A stretch of DNA of 64,000 nucleotides from Mycobacterium sp. DL440 (GTDB lineage Bacteria > Actinomycetota > Actinomycetes > Mycobacteriales > Mycobacteriaceae). A program made the translations under genes and the position numbers. Positions within the stretch are counted from its first letter, which is position 1. Every line of letters starts with the position of its first letter. Below are positions 43,278-51,855 of this stretch, one piece after another. Below the pieces are notes generated by a model that had not been told where the DNA came from, made no database searches, and saw nothing but the letters and a program-made list of their open reading frames with translations. The DNA lies in the NCBI RefSeq assembly GCF_011745145.1, contig NZ_CP050191.1, positions 4,109,327 through 4,173,326 on the forward strand, written 5' to 3'.

Positions 43278-44504
43278 TTGTTGGAGGACACCAAGGCGCG
43301 CACGACGCCGAGCTGGATGCTGCTCGGGCCGGCATTCGTCGCCGCGATCGCCTACGTCGATCCGGGCAACGTCGCCGCCAACGTCAGTGCGGGCGCGCAG
43401 TTCGGCTACCTGCTGGTCTGGGTGATCGTGGTGGCCAATGCCATGGCCGGGCTGGTGCAGTACCTCTCGGCCAAGCTCGGCCTGGTCACGGGCCGCTCGC
43501 TCCCCGAGGCGGTTGCCGACCACACCCGCACCCCGACCCGCATCGCGTACTGGATACAGGCCGAGTTGGTCGCCGTTGCAACCGATCTCGCCGAGGTGGT
43601 CGGCGGAGCGATCGCCCTGTACCTGCTGTTCGACCTGCCGCTGCTGCTGGGCGGGGTGATCACCGGGGTGGTTTCGCTACTCCTCCTCAGCCTGCAGAAC
43701 CACCGCGGCCAACGGGTATTCGAGCGGGTGATCACCGGACTGCTGATGATCATCGCGATCGGCTTTCTCACCAGCCTGTTCGTCGAGGCTCCCCCGGCGG
43801 CCGAGGTCGCGGCCGGGCTGATCCCCCGGTTCCAGGGCACCGAAAGCCTGCTGCTGGCCACCGCGATGCTCGGTGCCACGGTGATGCCGCACGCGGTCTA
43901 CCTGCACTCCGGGCTGGCCCGCGACCGCCACGGACACCCCGAACCGGGCGCCCCGCGGCGGCGTCTGCTGCGGGTCACCCGCTACGACGTCGGGCTGGCG
44001 ATGCTGGTGGCCGGCGCGGTGAACCTGGCGATGCTGCTGGTCGCGGCCATCAACCTGCAGGGACGCGACAACACCGACTCCATCGAAGGCGCTTACGCCG
44101 CGGTCCGCGACGCCCTGGGCCCGACGGTTGCCCTGCTGTTCGCCATCGGACTGCTGGCGTCGGGCCTGGCGTCCACCTCCGTCGGTGCGTATGCGGGCGC
44201 GATGATCATGCAGGGACTGCTTCGTCGCTCCTACCCGCTGCTACTGCGCCGGGTGGTCACCCTGATCCCGGCCCTGGCCATCCTGGCCATCGGCGTCGAC
44301 CCCAGCCGGGCCCTGGTCCTCTCACAGGTCGTGCTCTCGTTCGGCATTCCCCTGGCGCTGATCCCGCTGGTGCGGTTGACCAGCAACGCAACGCTGATGG
44401 GCGACGACGTCAACCACCGGCTCACCACGACGCTCGGCTGGGGTGTGGCCGGATTGATCAGTGTGCTCAACGTGATGCTGATCTATCTGACCCTCACGGG
44501 CTGA
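43278..44504 (+). CDS. mntH: Nramp-type divalent metal transporter MntH
   Basis: A 408-residue, about 11-helix proton-coupled Mn2+/Fe2+ importer. Metal-site motifs: DPGN at 28-31 (AYVDPGNVAANVSAG) and MPH at 203-205 (VMPHAVYLHSGL). The consensus transport loop between helices 8 and 9 reads GLASTSVGAYAGAMIMQGLL. The TTG start (43278) follows AGGGAG; a second TTG at 43281 is also possible. Corresponds to Rv0924c, next to the Rv0926c/Rv0927c-like genes, as here. Confidence 0.94.
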   Translation: MLEDTKARTTPSWMLLGPAFVAAIAYVDPGNVAANVSAGAQFGYLLVWVIVVANAMAGLVQYLSAKLGLVTGRSLPEAVADHTRTPTRIAYWIQAELVAVATDLAEVVGGAIALYLLFDLPLLLGGVITGVVSLLLLSLQNHRGQRVFERVITGLLMIIAIGFLTSLFVEAPPAAEVAAGLIPRFQGTESLLLATAMLGATVMPHAVYLHSGLARDRHGHPEPGAPRRRLLRVTRYDVGLAMLVAGAVNLAMLLVAAINLQGRDNTDSIEGAYAAVRDALGPTVALLFAIGLLASGLASTSVGAYAGAMIMQGLLRRSYPLLLRRVVTLIPALAILAIGVDPSRALVLSQVVLSFGIPLALIPLVRLTSNATLMGDDVNHRLTTTLGWGVAGLISVLNVMLIYLTLTG

Positions 44505-44555
44505 ACGCTTGACCCGTACTTCGCCTACGGCTCGCGTTTCTGGGCGCTGGGCGAG

Positions 44556-45653
44556 TTAGTCACTGGTCACGGCAGACGCCAATTCGATTATCACATCCGC
44601 GATTTCACCCCGGCTTCGCCAGGCGCGACGCTGCCGGACCGCGCCGTTGCCCTCGGCGACGACGCGGGCGAGTTCGGCACCCACCATCTCGTAGTCGTCC
44701 AGCGCCACCAAGGCCGGCCGCACGGTCTCGACGAATCGGCCGAGCAGATCCACTGCCGGGATCGTCGACTGATCCCCCAGTAGATCGATGCCGTCGCCGT
44801 TCAGGCCGTCGTGAGCGGCCTTCCAATGAGCTGCCCGGATTTGGTAATCCGCCAGGCGCCCCATCGACTCGCCTTCGTCGTGCGCGCGCAGCGCCGTCAT
44901 CACCCCGGCACGAATCAGCGTGGCGAGCAACACCGTCTCGGCCACCGTCGCCGGTACATCGCAGACCCTCACCTCCACGGTCGGGAAGCTCGCCGACGGC
45001 CGGACATCCCAATAGATCATGCCGTCGTCGAGCGCAGCACCGGCCTGCTCCAGCAAGTCGACGGCGGCGTCGTACTCTGCCACCGAGTCGAAATGTGGCG
45101 GAGGCCCCGAACTGGGCCACCGCGACCACAGCACGCTACGGAAGCTGGCGTAGCCGCTGTCGGCGTTGCGGTAGATGGCCGAGTTGGCGGTCAGCGCCAA
45201 CAGCACATGCAGCCACGGCCGCAGCCAGTTGCTGACGTGAATCGCGGCGTCCCGGTCCGGCACCGCGACATGGACGTGGCACCCGCAGATGCCCTGTTCG
45301 TGGGCGATCATGCCGAATCTGTGCCCGATCCTGCGGTAGCGCGCGGTCGGTGTCACCGGGAATTTGCGCGGCACGGTCGGTGGCAGGCCGACAGCCAACA
45401 ACTGCGCCCCATTCGCCAAGGCGGCCTCGGTGGCGACTCGGCGCAACCTGGTCAACTCGGCGCGCAGCGCCCTGCTGGTGTCCATCACGTCCGTGGTGGT
45501 CTCGACCTGGCAGCTGGTCAGCTCCAGTTGCAGGTCGACCCCGTGCTCGGCGGCGCAGGCAGCGACCTGCTTGTTACGGGCGATCGGTTCGCCGCGCTGC
45601 GGGTCGACGAGCAGGAACTCCTCCTCTACGCCCACCGTCGGAAGACTTGCCAC
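44556..45653 (-). CDS. YbdK-type carboxylate-amine ligase (glutamate-cysteine ligase family 2)
   Basis: A 365-residue ATP-dependent ligase. GVEEEFLLVDP at the N-terminus, QVETTTDV, GICGCHVHVAVPD and EVRVCDVPATVAE are the family blocks. It joins a carboxylate (often glutamate) to an amine such as cysteine or another amino acid; most such genes are annotated only by family. GTG start. It is divergent from an LLM oxidoreductase gene, 60 bp apart. Confidence 0.87.
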   Translation of the reverse strand: MASLPTVGVEEEFLLVDPQRGEPIARNKQVAACAAEHGVDLQLELTSCQVETTTDVMDTSRALRAELTRLRRVATEAALANGAQLLAVGLPPTVPRKFPVTPTARYRRIGHRFGMIAHEQGICGCHVHVAVPDRDAAIHVSNWLRPWLHVLLALTANSAIYRNADSGYASFRSVLWSRWPSSGPPPHFDSVAEYDAAVDLLEQAGAALDDGMIYWDVRPSASFPTVEVRVCDVPATVAETVLLATLIRAGVMTALRAHDEGESMGRLADYQIRAAHWKAAHDGLNGDGIDLLGDQSTIPAVDLLGRFVETVRPALVALDDYEMVGAELARVVAEGNGAVRQRRAWRSRGEIADVIIELASAVTSD

Positions 45654-45715
45654 GGCTCAGAATTGCCCGCCGTAGACGACCCCAAACCTGCAGCCGCCGT
45701 GCCTAAGATCGGGTG

Positions 45716-46549
45716 ATGCCCAACGATTTCCGCTTTGGCGTCAGCCTGCGCGTCGCCGAGTCCCAATCGCAGATCGCCGACGAGGCCCGGCGTGCCGAAG
45801 ACCTCGGCTTCGACGTGCTCAATGTTCCCGACCATCTCGGTGCGCCCGCCCCCGTCTCTTATACCCCTCTGTCGCTGCCGACGAAGAGGATAGCGGAGAT
45901 CTCGAGCACGCTGCGCGTCGGGACGTTCGTGCTCAATGCCGGGTTCTACAAACCGGCGCTGCTGGCGCGCGACGCCACCGCTCTGCGGGATCTTTCCGGC
46001 GGCCGGTTCGACCTCGGGCTCGGTGCCGGCTACGTGCGCGAGGAGTTCGAGGCCGCCGAACTCCCGTTCCCCAGTGCGCGCGACCGTATCGGCTATCTGC
46101 GCCACACCACCGAGTACCTGCGCGAGCATGCGCCTGACATCCCGATCCTCATCGCGGGCAACGGCGACCGACTGCTGACAGTGGCCGCGCAGACTGCCGA
46201 CATCATCGGCCTCACCGGTGGCGATCAGGTCGACGGGGATCCGTTGGCTGACCGAATCTCCTTCCTGCGCAACGCCGCCGGCGACCGATTCGACCAGCTG
46301 GAGCTCAACATCGCGGTCACTGCAATGCCCGCTCCTGGCAGCGAGATGCCCATCCTCAACGTCCCCCGCCATTTCCTGCCGGGGCTCAGCGACGAGGAAC
46401 TCCTGCGCCACCCCGGGGTGCTGTCCGGTTCGGTCAGCGCGATGGCCGACCGTATTCGCGGCCTGCGCGAGAAGTACGGGATCACCTACATCATCGTGCA
46501 GATCGCCCATGCCGAGGCGTTCGGGAAGGTGATCGCCGAACTCCGATAG
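45716..46549 (+). CDS. LLM-class oxidoreductase, TIGR03621-like
   Basis: A 277-residue luciferase-like enzyme. N-terminus DFRFGVSLRVAESQSQIADEARRAEDLGFDVLNVPDHLG, cofactor loop block GGRFDLGLGAGYVREEFEAAELPF and PILIAGNGDRLLTVAA. The pattern fits the mycobacterial F420-dependent TIGR03621 group. I used the ATG at 45716; a GTG three bases upstream is equally possible. Function unknown. Confidence 0.8.
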   Translation: MPNDFRFGVSLRVAESQSQIADEARRAEDLGFDVLNVPDHLGAPAPVSYTPLSLPTKRIAEISSTLRVGTFVLNAGFYKPALLARDATALRDLSGGRFDLGLGAGYVREEFEAAELPFPSARDRIGYLRHTTEYLREHAPDIPILIAGNGDRLLTVAAQTADIIGLTGGDQVDGDPLADRISFLRNAAGDRFDQLELNIAVTAMPAPGSEMPILNVPRHFLPGLSDEELLRHPGVLSGSVSAMADRIRGLREKYGITYIIVQIAHAEAFGKVIAELR

Positions 46550-46557
46550 TCAACGCC

Positions 46558-47037
46558 CTACTCGACGCCATCGGGCTGGAGCGTCCGGCCTGAGTTCTCG
46601 CGCTGCGGCGGAGCCGGATCCGGAATCCGCCGCTTCAGACGCGCGCTGCGCAGTATCTGCATCGCCATGTTGGTCGAGGTGAGCATCGGGAAGACGCCGA
46701 GAAAGGTTCGCTCCGACGGGGTGTGCCCGTGCAGCTGTTCGAGGCTGCCGAAGACATAGAAGCATCCGATGCAGAACAGCGTGGCGGGAACCGCGAGCGC
46801 CAGGATGCTGCCGCGATCGGCGAGGATCTGCCGGGCGAGGGCCAGTTCGTCATCGGTAAGTGCTTCGCGTTTGCGGACCTTGCGCAAGGTGGCCGGCAGG
46901 GTCCCGATGGCGAGCTTCGACGTGACGTGCGGGTGGCCCCTCATCCGCCTTGTGAAGACGAAAGCGACGACGGCGAACACCCAGATCAGTGCGAAGAAGA
47001 TGATCGACAGGACGCCGTACAGAGTCGATGTCGTCAT
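46558..47037 (-). CDS. two-helix membrane protein in the MmpS/MmpL operon
   Basis: 159 residues with membrane helices at about 8-28 and 80-98 and a cytoplasmic middle (RKVRKREALTDDELALARQIL). No family recognised. The start codon follows the MmpL stop with a 1-bp gap, so it is the third gene of the operon and probably an accessory or stability factor for the transporter. Confidence 0.7.
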   Translation of the reverse strand: MTTSTLYGVLSIIFFALIWVFAVVAFVFTRRMRGHPHVTSKLAIGTLPATLRKVRKREALTDDELALARQILADRGSILALAVPATLFCIGCFYVFGSLEQLHGHTPSERTFLGVFPMLTSTNMAMQILRSARLKRRIPDPAPPQRENSGRTLQPDGVE

Positions 47038-47038
47038 G

Positions 47039-49885
47039 TCACACCTCCGCCCGCTGCTGTTGCGGCACCTGGGGCCGCTGCCTGAGCGGTCGCTGGCGGA
47101 TGAACGTGGGCCACCAGAACCACGGGCCGAGGAAGCGCAACAAACACGGCACCACGAACGAGCGGACGATCAGGGTGTCGAGCAGCAGACCGATACACAC
47201 CGTCGAACCCACCTGGCCGATGGTGCGCAGATCGCTGATCAGCATGGCCAGCATGGTGAACGCGAACACCAGACCCGCGGAGGTCACCACGCCACCGGTG
47301 CTCCCGAGTGCGCGGATCAGCCCGGTGTTCAACCCCGCACCGGACTCCTCCTTGACCCGGGAGATCAGCAGCAGGTTGTAGTCGGAGCCGACCGCAACCA
47401 GGATGATGAAGGTCAGCGGCAGTACCAGCCAGTGCAGGTGCAGTCCGATCAGGTGCTGCCACACCAGGATTGACAGTCCGAAGGCGCCGGCATACGAGAA
47501 TGCCACCGTGCCGGGAATCACCATGGCCGCCACCAGGCTCCGGGTCAGATACAGCATGATCAGGAAGATCAACACGAAAGCGGCGATCGCCACGATCAGC
47601 AGGTCGGACGCCGCATAGGCCTTGATGTCCTTGTTGTTCGACCCCGCGCCGCCGATGTAGATCTTGGAGCCGGCCAGCGAGGTTTCCTTGAGGGCCGCCT
47701 GGATCGCGTCCGGGAACTGTTCGACGTGGTCGATTCCTTCGGGGCCCATGGCATTGCCCTCGTGGGTGACGATGAACCGGGCGGCCTTGCCGTCCGGCGA
47801 CATCATCAGTTGCATGCCGGTCTTGACATCCTCGTTGTCGAACGCCTCCCTGGGGATGTAGAAGAAGTCGTCGCTGCGGGATTTGTCGAAGTCGTTGCCC
47901 ACGTTGATCAGGTCGTAGTACGTCTGGTCGGTCTGGGTGGACTGCAGATGCGCCGGACCGTAGTTGTTGGTGATGACACCCAGCAGCGCGCGGGTATCGG
48001 CCATCATCCGCTCCAGCTGCGAGATCATCTGCGGCAATAGCTTGTCGATGGCCTCGAAGGACGTGACGGCATTGGCGATTTGGGTGTCGAGGCTGTCGAT
48101 ACCGTCGAGCGAGTCGAACAACGAGCGCATCGCCCAACACGCCGGGATGTCGAAACAGTGTGGTTCCCAGTAGAAGTAGCTCTTCAACGGCCGCAGGAAG
48201 TCGTCGAGGTTGGAGATTCCCGCGTTCATGTCGTCGGTCACCTGTTTGAGGTTTTCCAACGTCAGGACCGTGGAATGTAGTTCGTCGGCCATCTGCTGGG
48301 TCAGCCCGATCACCTTCTGCAGAACCTCGACCGAACGCGCCTGGATCTCGGCCTGCTTGTCGGTGTTCTCGTTCTGCTGCTCGGTGAACGGCAACTGCTG
48401 TCCGCTTCCGCTGCCCTGGGTGGTGAACAGGTAGGGAATCGTGGCGTGCTCCAGCGGCCTGCCCAAGGGCCGGGTGATGCTCTGCACCATGGCGACGCCG
48501 GGGAGCCGGATGAGACTTTTCGCGACGCGATCGAGCGAGATGAAATCGGCCGAGTTACGCATGTCGTGGTCGCTCTCGACCATCAGCATCTCGCTGAACA
48601 GCTTGCTCTGCGAGAAGTGCCGATCCGAGGCCTCGAAGCCGAGATTGGCTGCGCCGTCGGCAGGTTGGTAGGCGCGGTCGTCATAGCTCACCTGGAAGGT
48701 GGGGACGAATACCGCTCCGATCATCACGACGGCGGTACTTGCGACGAAGACGGGTTTCGGCCAACGCACCACGCTCGTCGCGATCCGCCGGTACAGATGG
48801 CCCTTGGTCATTCGCTTCGGGTCGAACAGCCCGAAGAGACTGCCCAATGTCAGCAGCGCGGGCGCGAGCGTCAGGGCAGCGGCGATGGTGAACAGCATGC
48901 TGATGGCCACCGCTGGACCCATGGTGTGGAAGTAGTCGAGCCGGGCCAGACTCAGGCAGTAACACGCGCCGGCGATCGTCAGTCCGGAGCCGATGATGAT
49001 GGGGGCGACGCTGCGGTACGCGGTGAAGAACGCATCCTCGCGGCTCTCGCCGTCCTGTCTGGCCTCCCGATAACGCCCCATCAGAAAGATGCCGTAGTCG
49101 GTTCCGGCCCCCAGTGTCAGTGCGACGACGATGTTCACTGCGAACGACGACAGCGGGATGACGCCGAAGTGCCCGAGTGTCGCGATGACGCCCTTCGCGA
49201 CAAGCATTTCGATCAGCACGCTGACGAGCGGCACCAGCACGTTGGCCAGCGACCGGTAGACCACCAGCAGCATGATCACGATCAGGACGATCGTCAGGAT
49301 CGTGATGTTGTTCAGGCTGGAGTTGGCGATGGTGAGGGTGTCCGATGCCAGTGGCGCGGCGCCGCTGACGTAGACCTTGAGGCCCGGTGGTGGGGTGTCG
49401 TTGGCGATGATGTCCCGCACCGCGTTCACCGACTCGTTGGCCTGGAGCTGCCCGATGTTCCCGGCGAGCCGCAACAGCACGAAAGTCGCCTTGCCATCGA
49501 CACTTTGGGCTCCGGCCGCGGTGATCGGCTTGCCCCACAGGTCCATCACGTACTGCACGTGCTCGGGGTCCTGCTTGAGCCGGTTCATCAGGTCGTCGTA
49601 GTACCGGTGGTCACCGTCGTCGAGCGGGCGGTCGGCCTCGAACACCAGCATGGTGAGGCTGGTGGATGTGGACTCCTGGAACTTCTCCCCGATACGCAGC
49701 ATCGCGACCTGCGACGGCGCATAGCTCGGGATCATGGATCCCGCGAGTTGCTCGGCCACCCGCTCGACCTGCGGAATGAACGTATTGGTGGTGACCGCCA
49801 GAAGCGCCCAGAACACGATGATCGGCACCGCCAGGATGCGCACGGACCGCGCGACGAAGGGTCTGTTGGCGCGATGTGTGCTCAT
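47039..49885 (-). CDS. MmpL-family RND transporter
   Basis: A 948-residue RND transporter with two repeats, each of a large periplasmic loop and about six helices. The proton-relay motifs GTDYGIFLMGRYREAR and GSDYNLLLISRVKEE are present. Such proteins export lipids, siderophores or drugs across the mycobacterial inner membrane. The ATG at 49885 overlaps the MmpS stop by 4 bp. It resembles the MmpS-paired group (MmpL4/5 style). A divergent MarR gene and a third membrane gene follow the layout of an inducible efflux operon. Substrate unknown. Confidence 0.93.
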   Translation of the reverse strand: MSTHRANRPFVARSVRILAVPIIVFWALLAVTTNTFIPQVERVAEQLAGSMIPSYAPSQVAMLRIGEKFQESTSTSLTMLVFEADRPLDDGDHRYYDDLMNRLKQDPEHVQYVMDLWGKPITAAGAQSVDGKATFVLLRLAGNIGQLQANESVNAVRDIIANDTPPPGLKVYVSGAAPLASDTLTIANSSLNNITILTIVLIVIMLLVVYRSLANVLVPLVSVLIEMLVAKGVIATLGHFGVIPLSSFAVNIVVALTLGAGTDYGIFLMGRYREARQDGESREDAFFTAYRSVAPIIIGSGLTIAGACYCLSLARLDYFHTMGPAVAISMLFTIAAALTLAPALLTLGSLFGLFDPKRMTKGHLYRRIATSVVRWPKPVFVASTAVVMIGAVFVPTFQVSYDDRAYQPADGAANLGFEASDRHFSQSKLFSEMLMVESDHDMRNSADFISLDRVAKSLIRLPGVAMVQSITRPLGRPLEHATIPYLFTTQGSGSGQQLPFTEQQNENTDKQAEIQARSVEVLQKVIGLTQQMADELHSTVLTLENLKQVTDDMNAGISNLDDFLRPLKSYFYWEPHCFDIPACWAMRSLFDSLDGIDSLDTQIANAVTSFEAIDKLLPQMISQLERMMADTRALLGVITNNYGPAHLQSTQTDQTYYDLINVGNDFDKSRSDDFFYIPREAFDNEDVKTGMQLMMSPDGKAARFIVTHEGNAMGPEGIDHVEQFPDAIQAALKETSLAGSKIYIGGAGSNNKDIKAYAASDLLIVAIAAFVLIFLIMLYLTRSLVAAMVIPGTVAFSYAGAFGLSILVWQHLIGLHLHWLVLPLTFIILVAVGSDYNLLLISRVKEESGAGLNTGLIRALGSTGGVVTSAGLVFAFTMLAMLISDLRTIGQVGSTVCIGLLLDTLIVRSFVVPCLLRFLGPWFWWPTFIRQRPLRQRPQVPQQQRAEV

Positions 49886-50325
49886 GCGGACTTCACCCGG
49901 CAGGTGACATCGGCTTCGGCATGGGTGGACGATTGTTCGTCGCGCACAACGCCGTTGACCAGCATCCGGCACCCGACTTCGCCACCGTTGACTTGCACGG
50001 AGATGCTGCCGGACACCACGGTCAGGGTCGTCGTCTCAGTGTGCGTCCAGGGCAGCTCGGTGACATCGACCTTGTGCGGGTGCCCGTCGATGTCGACGTA
50101 GCTCAGCATCCCGCCGTCACCGACGGAGCCGAACACCTCGTAGGTGAGTTGTTTCGGGGTGAACTGCTCGGGTGCCTGCGCGGCAAGGACGGTGGGCACG
50201 GGTCCGGGTTCGGACATCTGGTGCACCTTCCAGACACCCAGTGCGCCGACGCCGACCGCGATGACGGTGACGACCGGGAGCCATCCCTTCTGCACAAGCC
50301 TTCGACTTCGCGGTTCCCCGATCAT
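49882..50325 (-). CDS. MmpS-family accessory protein
   Basis: 147 residues: one N-terminal membrane helix (WLPVVTVIAVGVGALGVWKVH), then a periplasmic beta-sandwich with YEVFGSVGDGGMLSYVDIDG and VDVTELPWTHTETTTLTVVSGSISVQVNGGEVGCRMLVNGVVRDEQ (key C and the TTLTV strand). It is the periplasmic adaptor of the following MmpL and overlaps its start by 4 bp. Confidence 0.92.
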   Translation of the reverse strand: MIGEPRSRRLVQKGWLPVVTVIAVGVGALGVWKVHQMSEPGPVPTVLAAQAPEQFTPKQLTYEVFGSVGDGGMLSYVDIDGHPHKVDVTELPWTHTETTTLTVVSGSISVQVNGGEVGCRMLVNGVVRDEQSSTHAEADVTCRVKSA

Positions 50326-50564
50326 GACTGACAGATATATCGCATATGGGATGCACTTCTCAAGCCGCCAGTTGGCGCTTGCCGCACACTCACAGCAAGC
50401 TGACAGCTTGATCCTGAGCGACGGAGGAATGACTGAAGGTCGGCGTTAGAGCGGGAATCGAGACCACCTGATCGTTGACATTGACATCGCGCGATGTCCG
50501 CACCGGGAGTAGCCAGCCTGCCGACTTTCTGCGAATTACTTCCTATTGCTGATATAACTGAGCC
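50326..50564. promoter_or_regulatory. divergent promoter region of the MmpS/MmpL operon and MarR gene
   Basis: 239 bp. ATATATCGCATAT (near 50335-50347) is a partial palindrome just upstream of mmpS and a plausible MarR site. For the MarR gene, TATAAC at 50553-50558 is a -10 candidate only six bases from the GTG start, which predicts a leaderless mRNA beginning at the start codon. The -35 is weak. Confidence 0.4.
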
Positions 50565-51035
50565 GTGGGCAGCGCATCCTTCGACAGCAGCGTGGAAGCC
50601 ATCTCGTCGATGCTCGTGTCGAGCGCGGATCTGATGTGGCGGCATCTCGCTGATCGCAAAGGGCTGAGCGCGAGTGCGACGCTGGTCATGGTCCGCCTCA
50701 ACCGCGAGGGGCCGATGCGGGTCACCGCGCTCGCCGAAGCGGAGGGCGCGAGTCAGTCGGGCATGACGCAACTGGTCCAGCGTCTGGAACAGCAAGGGCT
50801 GCTGGAGCGCTGCAGCGACCCCGATGACGGGCGCGCTTGTCTGGTCAAGGTCAGCGAGGGCGGTCGGCGTCTGTGGGAGGAGCGGGCCGTCCTGCGCAAG
50901 CAGCGGATAACCGAACTGTTGGCCGGTTTGCCGGATGACGACCAGGCGGCGTTGTGGCTCGCCGCTCAGGTCGCGGGACGACTGGTCGACCAGATGCGCG
51001 AGATCGCCGACACCCGAGCAAGCACCGATGGATAG
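50565..51035 (+). CDS. MarR-family regulator
   Basis: 156 residues. The winged HTH is recognisable in MRVTALAEAEGASQSGMTQLVQRLEQQGLLERCSDPDDGRACLVKVSEGGRRL (key SQSGMTQLVQRLE and the D-x-R wing DPDDGRA). It is divergent from the MmpS/MmpL operon and probably represses it. GTG start, likely leaderless. Confidence 0.87.
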   Translation: MGSASFDSSVEAISSMLVSSADLMWRHLADRKGLSASATLVMVRLNREGPMRVTALAEAEGASQSGMTQLVQRLEQQGLLERCSDPDDGRACLVKVSEGGRRLWEERAVLRKQRITELLAGLPDDDQAALWLAAQVAGRLVDQMREIADTRASTDG

Positions 51036-51163
51036 CGTGGCCCGGGAAACGCTCATGCGTCGACCGTCACACGGCCACCAGGCACCACGAACCCCGGAAA
51101 ACCCGTAGTCCTTGTCCACGCCGGTGTTACGTTGACGCCATTGCCCCTGAGGAGGCGGACGAC

Positions 51164-51631
51164 ATGTCCATGGAAGGCTCAGCAACCGTACGCATGTCCG
51201 CGCCGGCGGACCGCATCTGGAATCTCATCGCCGACGTGCGCAATACCGGGAAGTTCTCGCCGGAGGTGATGGAAGCCGAATGGCTCGGCGGTGCCACCGG
51301 CCCCGCCCTGGGCGCGCGGTTCCGCGGGCACGTCAAGCGGAACGAGATCGGGCCCGTCTATTGGACGACCTGCGAGGTGACCGCCTGCGATCCCGGGCGT
51401 GAGTTCGGCTTCGCCGTCTTGTTGGGCGACCGAGCGGTCAACAACTGGCACTACCGGCTGGAACCGGCCGGCTCCGAGACCGCTGTCACCGAATCCTTCC
51501 GGATGACGCCGGGAGCGTTCACCACCGTGTTCTCGATGCTCGGCGGACAGCTCCGCACACGCCGGAACATCCGCGACATGCGCAAGACTCTCGAACGGAT
51601 CAAGGCTGTCGTGGAGACCGGCGAGCAATAG
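51164..51631 (+). CDS. SRPBCC/polyketide cyclase-like protein
   Basis: 155 residues of the START-like SRPBCC fold: ATVRMSAPADRIWNLIADVRNTGKFSPEV at the N-terminus, GARFRGHVKR and YRLEPAGSETAVTESFRM. A helix-grip fold that binds hydrophobic ligands. ATG at 51164, seven bases after GGAGGCGGAC. Same strand as MarR; function unknown. Confidence 0.82.
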   Translation: MSMEGSATVRMSAPADRIWNLIADVRNTGKFSPEVMEAEWLGGATGPALGARFRGHVKRNEIGPVYWTTCEVTACDPGREFGFAVLLGDRAVNNWHYRLEPAGSETAVTESFRMTPGAFTTVFSMLGGQLRTRRNIRDMRKTLERIKAVVETGEQ

Positions 51632-51855
51632 CCGAATACAGCACCTTCCTGTGAATCCCTGTGCCACAGCTATGCGTTGATGAGAATTCCGGCGCGATGG
51701 CGGCGTCCGCGGTGGGAATAAATAGAATTTAGCTGCACTTAGCAGTTGTGGTAAGCATTAAGTACCGGGCAGCACAACTGAGCTCCGGGACATCTGGATC
51801 CGCGCGGTCGGGAGCGGCGCGATCACGGCCATCGGCCGTAGTTGAGGAGTTCGAC

